A program made the position numbers and the translations under genes. The notes under the pieces were generated by a model. It was not told where the DNA came from. It searched no databases and saw only the letters and a list, made by a program, of their open reading frames with translations. Source: Selaginella moellendorffii (Eukaryota; Streptophyta; Lycopodiopsida; Selaginellales; Selaginellaceae). From it: a DNA stretch of 64,000 nucleotides. The stretch spans positions 865,878 to 929,877 of the forward strand of contig NW_003314277.1 in assembly GCF_000143415.4 (NCBI RefSeq). Reading direction: 5' to 3'. Of the stretch, positions 1 through 10,480 are shown one piece after another; within the stretch, counting starts at the first letter, position 1; each line of letters begins with the position of its first letter.

Positions 1-1246
1 AGGATTAGCTAATAAGTATCTTTTAACACCTGAAGTTATATTTGCAACAATAGATAAATAAACTAAGTGGTAAAAACATTCTTTAAATTCTATAGATATG
101 CCCAATTGAAATATCTAACACCTAGATCAACCTATAACATAGTAAAAACTATTATATAGTAATATTAACACAATATCAAAATACTAGGAAGTGCAAGTTA
201 ATTTATAAGTTTCTCTAACTAAAGTATATTTTACTGTTTTACTAATAGCACTTAAAAATTAATGAGTTTCTCTAAATAGATGAAGTATACTTTATTAATA
301 GCACGTAAAAATTTAGTCCATGATTGATTAGTTTCTTAATTAATTTGGGTAGAGACTAATAAAGGAACTAATAGTACTAACCTCCTAGAATTTGCCAACA
401 ACTATTTTTAATATCCAAAGTCACATTCATGACAATTGTAAAAGTTGTCTATAATGTGATATCAATAAAACAAGAAAGAGGATTTTCATGGTGCTACGGT
501 AGAATTTAACTCCAAGCCATGAAAAACTCAACAAAGAAACTTTCTTTAAAAGAAAAATTCTGAACAAAAGAAAACATCTATGCTTAATGCTTCTCTCCAA
601 CACTTACTAATGGAGACTCTGAAAAAAGGACGGAAAAAAAAAATATATTGCCTCTAAGATTGAGCTTGAAAATTGATTAAATTCTCCATTATCATCTTTG
701 CAGCTAGCACTTAAAGATGCCTTTATTCTTTTCATTCTTTTCTGATATGAAGAGTTTTTATATATTTTTTGATGATCTAGCCACTTTGTCTCTATTGTTG
801 CTAAACCCATGACCACAACTAGTGCTTACAATCATCTTGTTATTATTACTGTTGCAAGAAGAGCAAAAACAAGCCAAGTTTCTATGAAGCCACTGGGTAC
901 TACTACACAATGTTAAGTATCATCTTCAAGACAAATCTACAAAGAGATTCCTTACATCTTAGTTTTTCTAAAGAAAACCAAACATTAAATTATTTAAAGA
1001 TGAGAGTGATACTATAGAAGGCTGGCCTTCAGAATGATTATAGGCGTGTTTGAAGGGGCTGATTGGAGAAAAGATTCGAATGCAAGGATGATTGATGCAA
1101 ATGATTCTTTCTAGGAGATCATTAATAGATCTACCAACTTCTAATATCAATTCTTAAATACGTGATTTGCCTAAACCTTATATTGTAATATTCCATGTAA
1201 GAATCATCAATTATTCATGTGAGCATGAAATATTCTTATATATATA
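1..1246. other. AT-rich intergenic sequence, no gene recognised
   Basis: Strongly AT-rich sequence with short broken reading frames on both strands. I see no protein similarity, no RNA gene and no clear terminal repeats. It may hold the 3' untranslated region of the lipid-transfer-type gene that ends at 1247 on the minus strand. Confidence 0.5.
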
Positions 1247-1552
1247 TCAGTTGCAAGGGCCTCCAAGGTCAACCTTGATAGCACAGAGCTGATTGAGATG
1301 GAAGACCACGTCCAGCTCCACAGGCAACCCAGTAGTGGCAGGATTGCCCATGGCACACAGGCAATTGTTTAGCACGGTAGTGAGCGTGGAGCAGCAGTCA
1401 CTCTGGGAGGCCCCCATGATGCAGCTGGCCGCGGGCAAAACATTGCAAGTCCGGCCTTGAGCTGAGACTGATGCTGGCCCAAATGTTACAACCATAAGAA
1501 CAACATACAATGTCACAACAGCAAAAGCCATCCATGGAAACTTTAGACCCAT
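1247..1552 (-). CDS. Secreted non-specific lipid transfer-like protein (8-cysteine motif)
   Basis: Single-exon gene of 101 codons. Residues 1-31 form a hydrophobic signal peptide ending near the SVSAQ site. The rest carries the full eight-cysteine pattern of the plant LTP / 2S albumin / hybrid proline-rich superfamily: C, C, adjacent CC, CLC, C and a C near the C-terminus (ending GPCN). Family knowledge: such proteins are secreted, fold as a four-helix bundle held by four disulphides and bind lipids in a hydrophobic tunnel; the precise ligand cannot be read from sequence. No GPI tail follows the last cysteine, so it is a small soluble type rather than LTPG. The start is the first ATG before the signal peptide. 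It heads a local cluster of four LTP-type genes. Confidence 0.85.
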   Translation of the reverse strand: MGLKFPWMAFAVVTLYVVLMVVTFGPASVSAQGRTCNVLPAASCIMGASQSDCCSTLTTVLNNCLCAMGNPATTGLPVELDVVFHLNQLCAIKVDLGGPCN

Positions 1553-1780
1553 TTCAAATCCAAAGGGAGATTGATTGTAAATCTATGGGAGCTATGGATC
1601 TTGGAAGACCAGCATTGCCTTTTTATACCTTGGGTTGGAGGAGGCATGAATAATGAAAGGTTTTGCATGGTGTTGTAGTTGTTGTCTTGACATACACTTG
1701 GGCTTGTGATTGCTTCCAAGCAAACCACATCTGAGGAATCGAAAAAGTAAAGAGAGGGAAAGAAGGGCACGAAAGGAATC

Positions 1781-1853
1781 CGCGCCAGGCAGGGATCGAA
1801 CCTGCGACTTTCTGCTTAGGAAACAGACGCTCTATCCGCTGAGCTACAGGCGC
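1781..1853 (-). tRNA. tRNA-Arg (anticodon CCU)
   Basis: Seventy-three bases fold as a cloverleaf on the minus strand. The acceptor stem begins GCGCCTG and pairs with CTGGCGC (one U-U mismatch at pair 6-67). The D arm carries an A box (TAGCTCAGCGGATAGAGC), the anticodon stem TCTGT/GCAGA encloses loop TTCCTAA with anticodon CCU, and the T arm is GCAGG-TTCGATC-CCTGC. The B box GGTTCGATCCC is intact. The discriminator is G and CCA is not encoded, as expected for a nuclear tRNA gene. The anticodon reads AGG arginine codons. A related CCG isoacceptor lies at 30162-30234. Confidence 0.95.
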
Positions 1854-2073
1854 CTTTGATGATGAGTTTCACTGTGTGGTGGAGTCTCCATGCGACTTAC
1901 AAAAATAATGAGACACGAATTTTACTCGAAGAGGGCGGGCGTTTTGCAGCTATGTTTGATTCTTTGGCACCAACAAAATCATCACTTGAATCTTTGCGAC
2001 TATAAATTTCATAACCGGATGACAAAGAGCAGATTTTTCCCTTCTCGTTTTTCACAATTAAATTCTTGAAGCC

Positions 2074-2373
2074 ATGAAATTTGCCATTCAAATTCTCGTC
2101 GTCTTGATCATCTTGTCTCGCTGTCAGGCACGAAAAGGTGTGGAAACGCTCGAGTTTCACGCCGGTGGCGATGGAGTTTGCAACTTGGTGAAGATGGCAA
2201 CTTGCCTTAGCCTCCAGCAACCATTCGTGTCCCAGGAATGCTGCGATTTCTTCCAGCTCGGGATCTTCCATGGCTGCCTTTGCCCGGTTCTGGGAGACTT
2301 GGACCTCGCTGATCTCAAGTTCAAGCTCCTCAACTGCAAGATCAATCTCAACCTGGGAACTGGATGCAACTAA
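2074..2373 (+). CDS. Secreted non-specific lipid transfer-like protein (8-cysteine motif)
   Basis: Single-exon gene of 99 codons, opposite in strand to its neighbours. The first ~19 residues are a hydrophobic signal peptide beginning MKFAIQILVVLIIL. The mature part holds the eight-cysteine signature: C (DGVCNL), C (MATCLS), CC (QECCDF), CLC (HGCLCPV), C (LLNCKI) and C (TGCN). Spacing between the CC and CLC elements resembles small LTP-like / DIR1-like proteins more than classical LTP1. Family knowledge supports an apoplastic lipid-binding role; nothing here fixes the ligand. Sequence similarity to the gene at 1247-1552 is low outside the cysteines, so this is an old paralogue rather than a recent copy. 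Confidence 0.8.
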   Translation: MKFAIQILVVLIILSRCQARKGVETLEFHAGGDGVCNLVKMATCLSLQQPFVSQECCDFFQLGIFHGCLCPVLGDLDLADLKFKLLNCKINLNLGTGCN

Positions 2374-2503
2374 AACTTGAGAATTCATATGCCAAAGTAT
2401 GACAGAATCTAATAGTGTATAATGTAACAATAGTATAGCAACCGCTAGGGAAAAGAAAATCACATTCCTCCTAGCTACAAACTCACAAAAGAACTGGAAA
2501 GCT

Positions 2504-3310
2504 TCACAAGAAGTTCATGGATCCCGCCAGGAGCAAGCTCGTCACGGTCAGGAGCAGCGACGAGGACAAGGAGACGAACGGGGTGGCGGAGTTCGCAGCC
2601 GTGTCGCTTGCGGCGGCCTTGCCTGGTAGAGCAATAAATGGTGTTAAAGCTATGGCCACTCTAAAATCAAAGAACAAACAAAAGCTTTTTTTTTGTTACC
2701 TCCGGACGCGGTGGATGGGGATGAGGATGATCCAGTTGGTGCCGCAGCATCCCCCTTGAGCAGAGCTACCAAAAATGAAGATCCAAGCAATTAATTATCG
2801 GACAAGGAGAAGTGAATGCTAGAAGGACGAAGAAAAAATCCAAACAGTCCAAATAGAGCAAAGGACTCTGAAGTATAGAACAAAGGACTCTTCAAGTATA
2901 GAACAAAGGACTCTTAAGTGGAAAGAAGAATGGTGTTACCAGCGAAGTCACAAGTAAAAAAAACTAGGCCAAAGTTTAAACCGAAATGAGAGAAAAAGAA
3001 ATGCTCGATTCATACCTGGGCACCGCTTTGGATCCGTGTCGACCTTGCAAATCGATGGGAGGAGCGTCGCGGTGCTGCTATTCACGCTGGTGGAGGAGGA
3101 CATGAGAATGCACAGGCACACTGGCCTGTTGGTGTGCACGGAGAGGAGCCCTTTGCAGCAATCGGAGCTGGGAGCGGTGACTTGGCCCTCCACATACGCC
3201 AGGCACGGCTGGAGCTGCCCGATCTCATTCGTGCAATCCGGCTGCGCGGCAAGGATCGCCACGGCCCCCCAAGAAACCGCGAACGCGAGGAGCAAGAGAG
3301 AGGATGCCAT
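2504..3310 (-). CDS. GPI-anchored lipid transfer protein (LTPG / xylogen type)
   Basis: Three-exon model on the minus strand: 3310-3016, 2765-2700, 2622-2504, all GT-AG, phase-continuous, 159 codons. Exon 1 encodes a signal peptide (MASSLLLLAFAVSW) and the complete eight-cysteine domain (CTNEIGQLQPC, DCC, VCLCI, ICKV, RCPG). Exon 2 encodes a short Ala/Pro/Ser/Thr linker, a typical arabinogalactan glycosylation region. Exon 3 ends in a hydrophobic tail (SLLLTVTSLLLAGS) expected for GPI attachment. Family knowledge: LTPGs sit on the outer plasma membrane and help export cuticle or suberin lipids, and xylogen-type members act in cell communication. I started at the ATG directly before the signal peptide. 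Intron positions match those of the adjacent gene at 3679-4285, so the two are a tandem pair. Confidence 0.85.
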
Positions 3311-3678
3311 AGGTGTGACCGTGATATCGAGCGCTGGATCGACCGATGGAGGCAAGAAATATCGCTAGCGCGAGCGCTCGATCGAGGAGAAGGAAGCAAT
3401 GGAACAGGGGAGCGCGAGCGATCGATCAAGATCGGCTGGGAGGGAGGAGCAGGGAGAATGCCGGTTATATACCTAGAAAGCGTCCCATCGATCGCGAGCG
3501 CGTTCTCTCGAGAGTGACGAGCACCAATTCCTCCATTAATTGCTCTTTCTTAGGGCATGAAGCGCTGACACGTGGCGTCACACGATTCGACCAATGGAAG
3601 CACTGATCTTTCAAATGCTTGGCCAGCTGGCTCGCTCGCGCCATTTTCTGGAATTAGGGCAAACGCTTTTATTAGGGC

Positions 3679-4285
3679 TCATGCGAGGAAGAAGAAGAGC
3701 ACAGAAAAAGGAGTAGAGAACGCAAAAACAAAGAATGCCTTGGAGCTCGATTCGCCGACGCTGGAGGAGGATCCCATAAACCCTGCGAGGAATTCAAGAA
3801 CGAGATTCAGTTCGTGCTTCTGGGAATTCGATCCATGTACCTTCTGCCGACGCTCCGGAATTGGGCGAAGAAGCGGTGCCAGATGATCCAGAGAGCAGAG
3901 CTATATCACCGGATGATCGAAATGAGCAAAGATTTCCCCGCGACCAAACAAAAGACTCACCAGAGCAGCGCGATGGATTGACGTGAACATTGCAAATCCC
4001 GGGAACTTGCTGAGCGAGTGTGGCATTGATTCCAGGCACCACCGCGGCGATTCCCAGGCTGGAGGAGACGAGCAAGCACAGGCACTCGGGCTTGGTGGCG
4101 TGGATTTGCTGGAGACCGCTGCAGCAATCCGCCGAGGGCGATCGCTCCTCGCCCTTGACAAATTCCAGGCAGGGCTCCAGCTCCGACACCTGCGCTGTGC
4201 AATCCGGGGGCGATCGATCATCGCCTGCGAGCACAGCTGCTGGAAACAGCATCGCCAGCGCCAGCGCAATCGCCCACGAAGCCAT
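3679..4285 (-). CDS. GPI-anchored lipid transfer protein (LTPG / xylogen type), tandem paralogue
   Basis: Three exons on the minus strand: 4285-3961, 3900-3841, 3782-3679, together 162 codons. Exon 1 gives a signal peptide (MASWAIALALAMLFPAAVLA) and the eight-cysteine domain (DCTAQVSELEPC, DCC, ECLCLL, ICNV, RCSG). Exon 2 encodes a Ser/Gly/Ala linker that also starts ALL, as in the neighbour. Exon 3 ends with the hydrophobic stretch FAFSTPFSVLFFLA, which fits a GPI signal. Both introns fall in the same places and phases as in the gene at 2504-3310. The third exon is the least certain part: reading through the second donor gives an alternative end with no hydrophobic tail. A (CT)n run lies just upstream of the start codon (about 4284-4310). 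Confidence 0.8.
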
Positions 4286-4442
4286 CTCTCTCTCTCTCTC
4301 TCTCTCTCGCTCTCTCCGCCGCCTAGCGAGATCTTTCTTACTATTCCTATGTCATTCAACATAGCATTGTCTTTTATAGCTAAACAAATCCCCTGTACAA
4401 AAACAAAGGAACTTTCATCCTTAAAAATTTTAGCTATAGCTC

Positions 4443-5698
4443 TTAATTTTCTCCATCGTGGAGGCTCCGATCGAAATGATACACAGCTGCATCAAAAGGA
4501 AACGTTTAGCAAACAGAAAAACCAATTTTTTTTGGTTCTTACCGTGGCCTTTGCCGATACGTCTCAACTGGCTCACATACACTGAGATTTTTTTGATCGA
4601 TTCCACCTTTATCGAGCACAAAAGCACGTTAAAGAGGTGAAAATCGCAGAAAAGATTAAGTAATTTAGTACCTGCTCTCCCAGAAACTCCGACTCAATGA
4701 AGTCTTGCATCTGTACGTCGTCGTGATCTACTGCGACCTGCGTTGTCTCGATTCGTCAAACAAAAGCGATAAACAATGAAAATTTTTGGAGCACTCAAAC
4801 CTTGTGTAGTGCCAGCAGCTTGTCGTTTGTCAGCTTCTCCAGAGCTAGAGCCAATTCCATCGCTGCCAAAACAAAACAAACGAGAATGAGAAAATCTAAT
4901 CACGAGAACAAAAAAAGAAGAGAGAATTGCTTGCAAACATACCGTAAAGGGCGTCACCCTTCTCTGCGTGATCAAATTCTGTTATGCTGGGGCCGAGAAT
5001 CGAGTGAAGCACAACCTTTCCACCGCGGAGGTTCTAAACGCAAAAAAGAAAAGAAAAAGAAAACCAACGAGAGTGAGCTTGGATTGAAGAACACCTCCCA
5101 CAAACTTTAAGAAAAAAAGAAGATCACCTGATACTTCATGAACTTTTCGGCGTGTCCTCGTTCCTCCTCGCTTGCCTCCTTGAAATACCTGAGGAAAAAG
5201 ATCACTTGATCTGGGAAAAACTAGATCTCTCCACCTCTTACCTGGCCATGCCGGGGAGCCCAACGTTGTCTCGATCGAAATAGCCAAACATCGCGTGGTA
5301 GACATAAGAAACGTTGTACTCCACACTGTGAGAAACGCAAAGAGCTAAGATCCCAAAATATTTTCGAGAGAAAGAAAGAGAGCTTACTTGATCTGGTCAT
5401 TGATAGCAGCCTCGCACCTTGGAGCAAATCTCTGCCTCGCGAATGAGACCGAGCTCGTCTCTGGGACTTGCGTGAGCTGGTGCTTCACCTCCGCGAAGGG
5501 CTCAAACACCACACCTGTGAGAGATCCGCTGTCCATCTCCTTCGGCGGCGCTCCCTTGGAGGCCTGGAGCTTGATCGAGCGCCTATTGCCGCTTGACATT
5601 CCGGCGAAGAGCCTGTTCCTCGCATTCTCTGGAGCTGCCGCTGGCGCCGGATTGACGAGCGCGGCGGATGTGGCGGGGGAGACACGAACTGATAGCAT
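4443..5698 (-). CDS. FER: Plastid ferritin
   Basis: Eight exons on the minus strand: 5698-5388, 5325-5242, 5188-5128, 5033-4943, 4862-4801, 4737-4672, 4606-4543, 4486-4443, phase-continuous, 260 codons. The first ~45 residues are Ser/Ala/Arg-rich, as in a plastid transit peptide. They are followed by the plant-specific extension with [11 protein letters not shown]. The four-helix ferritin core follows: [35 protein letters not shown] (ferroxidase Glu and His), [18 protein letters not shown], and the C-terminal QLRRIGKGH and YHFDR. Length matches plant ferritins (about 250-260). Function from the family: a 24-subunit shell in plastids oxidises Fe(II) and stores Fe(III). The exon number and short introns are typical of plant ferritins. 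An iron-box-like sequence lies upstream (5935-5948). Confidence 0.96.
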
Positions 5699-5934
5699 TT
5701 TCTCTCGAGATCGATCTACACGCGCTACTCTGGCAACGAGGGATAAGCGCTACAAGGATAAGCCCCAAAGCTTTTCTTCGTCCGGAGTTTTAGAGCAGCA
5801 GTGCCCGTCAGATGGCTTCCGGAATGTATCAACGGTCGAGATTGTAAAACGTTTGGCGGAATGTGGGCGCGACACAATGGCGAGGCGATGGAGCGTCCAG
5901 ATTTGAACGCTTGGAAAGGCGGCCTTGTGCTTGG

Positions 5935-5948
5935 CACGAGCCTCCAGC
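5935..5948 (+). promoter_or_regulatory. Possible iron-dependent regulatory sequence (IDRS-like) upstream of ferritin
   Basis: The 14 bases CACGAGCCTCCAGC resemble the iron-dependent regulatory sequence of plant ferritin promoters (consensus CACGAGNCCNCCAC), with an exact CACGAG core and three mismatches in the second half. The site is about 240 bp upstream of the ferritin ATG but in the opposite orientation. G-box-like CACGTG cores also occur nearby (around 5972 and 6040). This is suggestive only. Confidence 0.3.
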
Positions 5949-6140
5949 CAATCACAGCCAGACGTGCTGCGGCACGTGTCTTTAAGCGGAAATAGAAGAT
6001 TTTTTTCAAGAAAGTGACGGCCTGTATGCACGACACGTGTCAAGCTGATCATTGTTGAAATTGAATATGCAACTTAATCGCCACCGCTCATTTGACTTGC
6101 CTATTCCCGCTTAATCGCCAGGGTATCTCTAGGGTTTCTT

Positions 6141-6228
6141 CCTTGGAACACGCGGCTTGATCGCGTTGTTTGGATCAAGGTATTCCTTGGAACACGGGGC
6201 TAGATCGCATTGCCTGGACCAAGGTATG
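6141..6228. repeat. Tandem duplication, two copies of 44 bp
   Basis: Two adjacent 44-bp copies (6141-6184 and 6185-6228), both starting CCTTGGAACACG and ending CAAGGTAT plus one base, with about seven differences. The repeat ends in a sequence that could act as a splice donor (AAGGTAT). It lies in the non-coding gap between ferritin and the DOMON-b561 gene. Confidence 0.8.
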
Positions 6229-6329
6229 TTGCCGGCGCATAAACAGTGCTAGATTTTGTGCGATGCAGCTGGATCGTGCTCATTGCTGCTCCATTCCATG
6301 TATGATCTGAAATCTAAGTGACTTTTTTG

Positions 6330-6955
6330 TTTGTTCTTCTGGTAGGCCCTTGGTGTTTCGAGCTCAAGAATCTTCCTGTGACAAGTGTGTTCTACAGTCA
6401 ATCTACACTCTTTGTCTTCAATATTTTAATGATTTTTGTTCTACAGGTAATGGATTACTGGATAGAGTCACAGAAAATGGTGGAATATCAAGGATAACTC
6501 GGATCCATCTCAAAAGAATCACCAGAAACATGCCGATAAGCATAGAAAAAAAAAGCGTTTGACTAAAGCTCGAGGGGCTTTCAGCTTCGTGGTGAGTTCG
6601 TTTCTTTGTTCCTTTATAATGTTAGTAACTGACTTTTTCCCGGACATCTTGCGCAGATCTTGTGAGTGGAGACAGAGGGAGTAAGCTGTGGTCGGATTGA
6701 AATGAGTAATTCATGCTTTTTCTTTGCGTTGCAATTCTAATGGCAATAGTGCAGGACAGGTGCGATATGCTGAACTGCGTAAGCTGCTCCATTTTTTTGC
6801 AAGTTTATGGAATGAGCGCTTTTAGTTGCCATTGTGGATCAGGTAAACTTCATCTTATCGCTTTTAATGATTTTTTGAAACAGGCTTTGGCCAGTCGAAG
6901 ATGATGACGAAGAGTTGACGATCGAAAGCACAAATCACGAAGAGGAAAAATAATA
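6330..6955 (+). other. Unrecognised stretch with splice-like signals and small open exons
   Basis: No gene is recognised, but several short open segments are flanked by plausible GT and AG sites. One (about 6478-6593) encodes a basic, Lys/His-rich peptide containing KHRKKKRLTKARGAFSF. A later segment (about 6890-6952) gives an acidic end EDDDEELTIESTNHEEEK followed by a stop. Joining the basic segment directly to exons beginning near 6755, 6823 and 6884 keeps phase and would give one basic-to-acidic protein, but other joins are equally possible and no start codon is certain. It may be a small multi-exon gene, a decayed gene or a non-coding transcript. Between 6955 and 7370 I see nothing assignable. 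Confidence 0.25.
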
Positions 6956-7370
6956 CTCCAAGCTCGGATGGGCCCTTCGTTCCAGAAAAGTGCTACTGTC
7001 GAAGCACCACCAACGAGTCTCCATAAGAAAAGTCACTCGAAACCAAACCAAGAGCCGCTTTTGTCACATCAATTGGCTGGAGAAAGGACGCAGAGTTAAA
7101 ATAACAAGATAGAGGACAAAACGAGATAGACCACGCTTGAGGGGGGGATCTGATAGCTAGCTCGTCCTCGGAGAAGCAGCGCCTCAACGCAGACTTACCA
7201 ACAAAAGAGGACCCCTTTTTCTAGTTGTGAAGTCACTTACGGAAGATTCCATCCACATTTCGTCCTCAACTAAGACGTGGAACAGTGGCACCTGAGTTCC
7301 GGGTAAGAAGATCTGCATTTCCTTGAGATCTTACTCTGGTTCTTATGCGCGAGTAGCTTCTGCTTTCCAG

Positions 7371-8671
7371 ATGATTCAGCTCCTCAACTCTGTCATTCCA
7401 ATCCTGGTTTTCTTCACGACCCCGGCTCTTGGAGCTTGCACTGCCAGCATCCTCCTCAATGGCAACACCAGAACGTACGCTTCGTGCTCCTCCCTCAACT
7501 CTTGGTCGCAGCTCTCCTGGACTTTCGATCCGTCGGCAAGAACAATGGACACCATGTTTCGAGCTCTCTTGACATCTTCTTCGGGTTGGGTCGGCTGGGG
7601 GATTAACTCGGGCTCCACAGCGGCGATGCTCGGATCCAACGTCCTCCTCGGCTTCACAGACTCGAGCAACGTTATCCGAGTTGCGCAGTACAGCCTCACT
7701 CCCCAGATCCTCCGAGGTACGCTTCCTTCGCCAGCTTCTTCCACGGAGCTGAGACTAGTCGGTTCTAGCTTCATTGATATTTCCAGCGGAGTTGTCACCA
7801 TTTTTGCCAAGCTCTCGCTGCCGACCAACCAGTCAATTTCCAGGATCAACCTCGTTTTTTGTCGAGGACCCGGGACCAGGAACTTGAGCCCGTTGCCTCA
7901 CACAACGGACGCATCGTTTCTCCGACAGACTACCGCTGTTCTCGACTTGAGCAGCAATCGAATTCTCCGTGCTCAAGCTCCTCACCAGTCTTTAAAACTC
8001 GTAAGTTTTTTTTTTCTTTTTTGTTTTTTGGACAGAACTTGAGCTTTCTTATCGTGTGTTACAGCAACATGGAATAATAAATGCTGTTGGCTGGGGGATT
8101 TTTCTACCGCTCGGGGTCATGGTGGCTAGATATGTCAGGCCTTACTCCCACCGCCGAGAATGGTTCTTCGGTCACGTCGGTTTACAGTGCACGGGTTATC
8201 TTCTCGGTGTGGTTGGCTGGGGAATCGGACTTAAGCTCGCCAGCTACAGTGGAGAATCGGCTGCTTCTCAGATCCACCAAAACGTCGGTACCGCCATCTT
8301 CGTCTTTGCAACACTTCAGGTATCAAAGATGAAGCCTTTGGTTCAGCTTAACACGGAGGTTCTTGTTTCTCCTTCAGGTGCTTTCGCTTGTTTTCAGACC
8401 AGAGAAAGAGCACAAGATCCGTCCCTACTGGAAGATCTACCATCACGGCCTCGGCTACCTCACTCTCGTTCTCATCTTCACCAACATTTACAAGGGTTTT
8501 AAGCTGCTCCAGGGGTCCAGGACTTTGAAGAACCTCTACACGGCGTTCTTGGTTATAGCAGTGCTAGCCACCGCAGGTCTGGAGGCCTATCGCTGGTATG
8601 TTTACTTGGAGAAGAAGAGCAAGCGACCCGCGTATGCCTCCGAGTCCCCTACCTCTGATAGTAAGATCTAG
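7371..8671 (+). CDS. DOMON domain plus cytochrome b561 membrane protein
   Basis: Three exons: 7371-8000, 8065-8319, 8378-8671, phase-continuous, 392 codons. The ATG at 7371 is chosen because it opens a signal peptide (MIQLLNSVIPILVFFTTPALG); the reading frame extends upstream but without an ATG. Residues ~25-190 form an AIR12-like DOMON domain (CSSLNSWSQLSWTF, GWVGWGINS, FCRGPG). Residues ~210-370 form the cytochrome b561 core with five or so membrane helices and four candidate haem histidines: QHGIINAVGWG, WFFGHVGLQ, QIHQNVG and YHHGLGY. Family knowledge: these proteins (CYBDOM) move electrons across the plasma membrane, with ascorbate as inside donor and the DOMON haem outside. The C-terminal tail is hydrophilic and Lys/Ser-rich. 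Strong model; the exact start of the mature protein is inferred. Confidence 0.92.
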
Positions 8672-8965
8672 AAAACCTTGTATCTCACCTTTTAATATTT
8701 TTTGAATGGTAATGGATATTCTCTTATAGGAATATCCTCCTTGTCTATAAATTATAAACTTTATTACGGCTTTTTAAACTATTTGCGCGTCGCATTCTTA
8801 ACAGATGTATGCGTGCAGCTTTAATACATTACGGAGTTTGTCAATTTCCACCTTGCAGTACACACACATGTTGTTTGTTTTCTAATGGTGATGAGTCCAA
8901 TTTAAATTCAGACACTCCTTCCCTTGTTATCAGATTCATCCCTTCGATTCATCCTTTGCGCAACA

Positions 8966-10051
8966 ATGCTTCCAGTGAAGATTGTCTCCTTTCTTTGCTT
9001 GGTTTTCCTCGCAGGTTGATAGTCACAAAAGGATATGTAGAGTTCTACACTGAGGCTTTTCTTCGTGTTTTTCTCGTGTTTTTCTCTTTCGGCAGATGCT
9101 ACCAGTGGTCTAAAACACCAGTCGCCAATTGCTTTGAGCTTCCGGGGGTCAGTTGGTACTCCAGGAGTGGTGGACACGACATACAGATCCTCCTCTGCAA
9201 TCTTTGAAAATGGCGGGGACAAAGATCATAGAGAACTTACTGTTTGTAGCTAGAATTATTGTCATTTTATTCTTACATCTTTCAAAACTAGGTGGGATTT
9301 CTTGGAGATGCCGGGCAGTTTAATCTTCTCCGGAAAATATACCACATCGAAAATGTTCACTTTCATATGCCAAGCGAGCACACCATCGATGGCATAAGGT
9401 TTCTGGAGTCTCCTCGTAGATTATTAATTGTTTACTATGATCCTTTGCAGATATCCGATGGAGATTCATGTGGTTCACAAGAATTCCGAAGGGAACATTG
9501 CAGTAATTGGATTGCTCTATGATATTGGACCAAGAGCAAATCCATTTATCACCCAGGTAGATTTATTCTTGTTCTTGCTTGTTGTGAAACTTAAATTTAT
9601 TTTTACCTTCAGCTGGAACACTATCTTTCCGGGTTAGCATCCTCCCCCGAAGAAAGCAATGCTGTGTTTATAAGAACTATCAACCCCGAACTGCTCCAAA
9701 TCCCTTCGGACATGTTCTTCCGATACAATGGCTCGCTTACAACTCCTCCATATTCCGAGAATGTCGTGTGGAATGTTTATTCCCAGGTGAGAGTCCTGCT
9801 ACCTGCCTTCTATGCTCATAGCTTTTGTTTTTCTTTGGTTTCCACAGCCGAGCAGTCTCACAACAAACCAGTATTCGGCAGTCAAAGCTGCTTTGAAGGT
9901 ATCTTTATTCACTAATCAAATAAATAATCAGGAATTATTTGCTTTTTCTATCCAGGGAGAAAATGCAAGGGCTCTTCAGCCACTGAATAACAGGCTTGTT
10001 CAATTGGTTCAGCTGGTTAGGAGTGACTTTCATGAAAGAAGTTCCTTCTAA
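8966..10051 (+). CDS. Divergent alpha-type carbonic anhydrase, copy 1
   Basis: Seven exons: 8966-9014, 9096-9241, 9292-9398, 9451-9556, 9613-9786, 9848-9898, 9956-10051, phase-continuous, 242 codons. A short signal peptide (MLPVKIVSFLCLVFLAG) is followed at once by HQSPIAL, where plant alpha-CAs normally have ~30 more residues. Zinc ligands are present: the HFH of VHFHMPSEHTIDG and the first His of EIHVVH. The substrate-pocket motif YNGSLTTPPYSENV is also present. Three canonical parts are missing: the N-terminal segment with the first disulphide Cys, its partner (TTPPC is TTPPY here), and the proton-shuttle His of the NNGH motif (NGGDK here). It may be a slow or non-catalytic CA, probably secretory. 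It is nearly the same as the inverted copy at 12978-14052. Earlier exons beyond 8966 were looked for and not found. Confidence 0.8.
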
Positions 10052-10100
10052 AGCTTTGATCAAACATAATAAAATGTCTCACTAATAAAAATAAAAAAAA

Positions 10101-10148
10101 GTAGTAGTAGTAATAATAATAATAATAATAATTATTATTATTATTATT
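10101..10148. repeat. Trinucleotide microsatellite (GTA, TAA, then ATT)
   Basis: A run of GTA units passes into TAA units and then into ATT units. The second and third parts are mutually complementary, so the stretch could form an AT hairpin. It lies between carbonic anhydrase copies 1 and 2, close to a short telomere-like TTTAGGG pair (about 10187-10201). Confidence 0.9.
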
Positions 10149-10480
10149 GAGTATAAATTATCAAAAATAAACTTATTAGAGTATAAGGTTTAGGGTTTAG
10201 GGTGCATCTCCTATTTTATAAATATAAACTTGTTTACGAACTTTGAACTTATAAAATGCGCTTTTTATAATATTAATGTGATGTTTTTTGCACACGCATT
10301 CTTATGTACGTATGCATGCAGCTTTTTCTACATCATGTAGTTTGTCAACTTCTACCACACCATGTAGTACCAAAACTCACATGTTGTTTGTTTTTCTCAT
10401 AGTCATGAGTCCAGTTCAAATCCAGACACTCCTTTTCCTTGTTATCCAATTCATCCCTTCGATTCATCCTTTGCACACCA

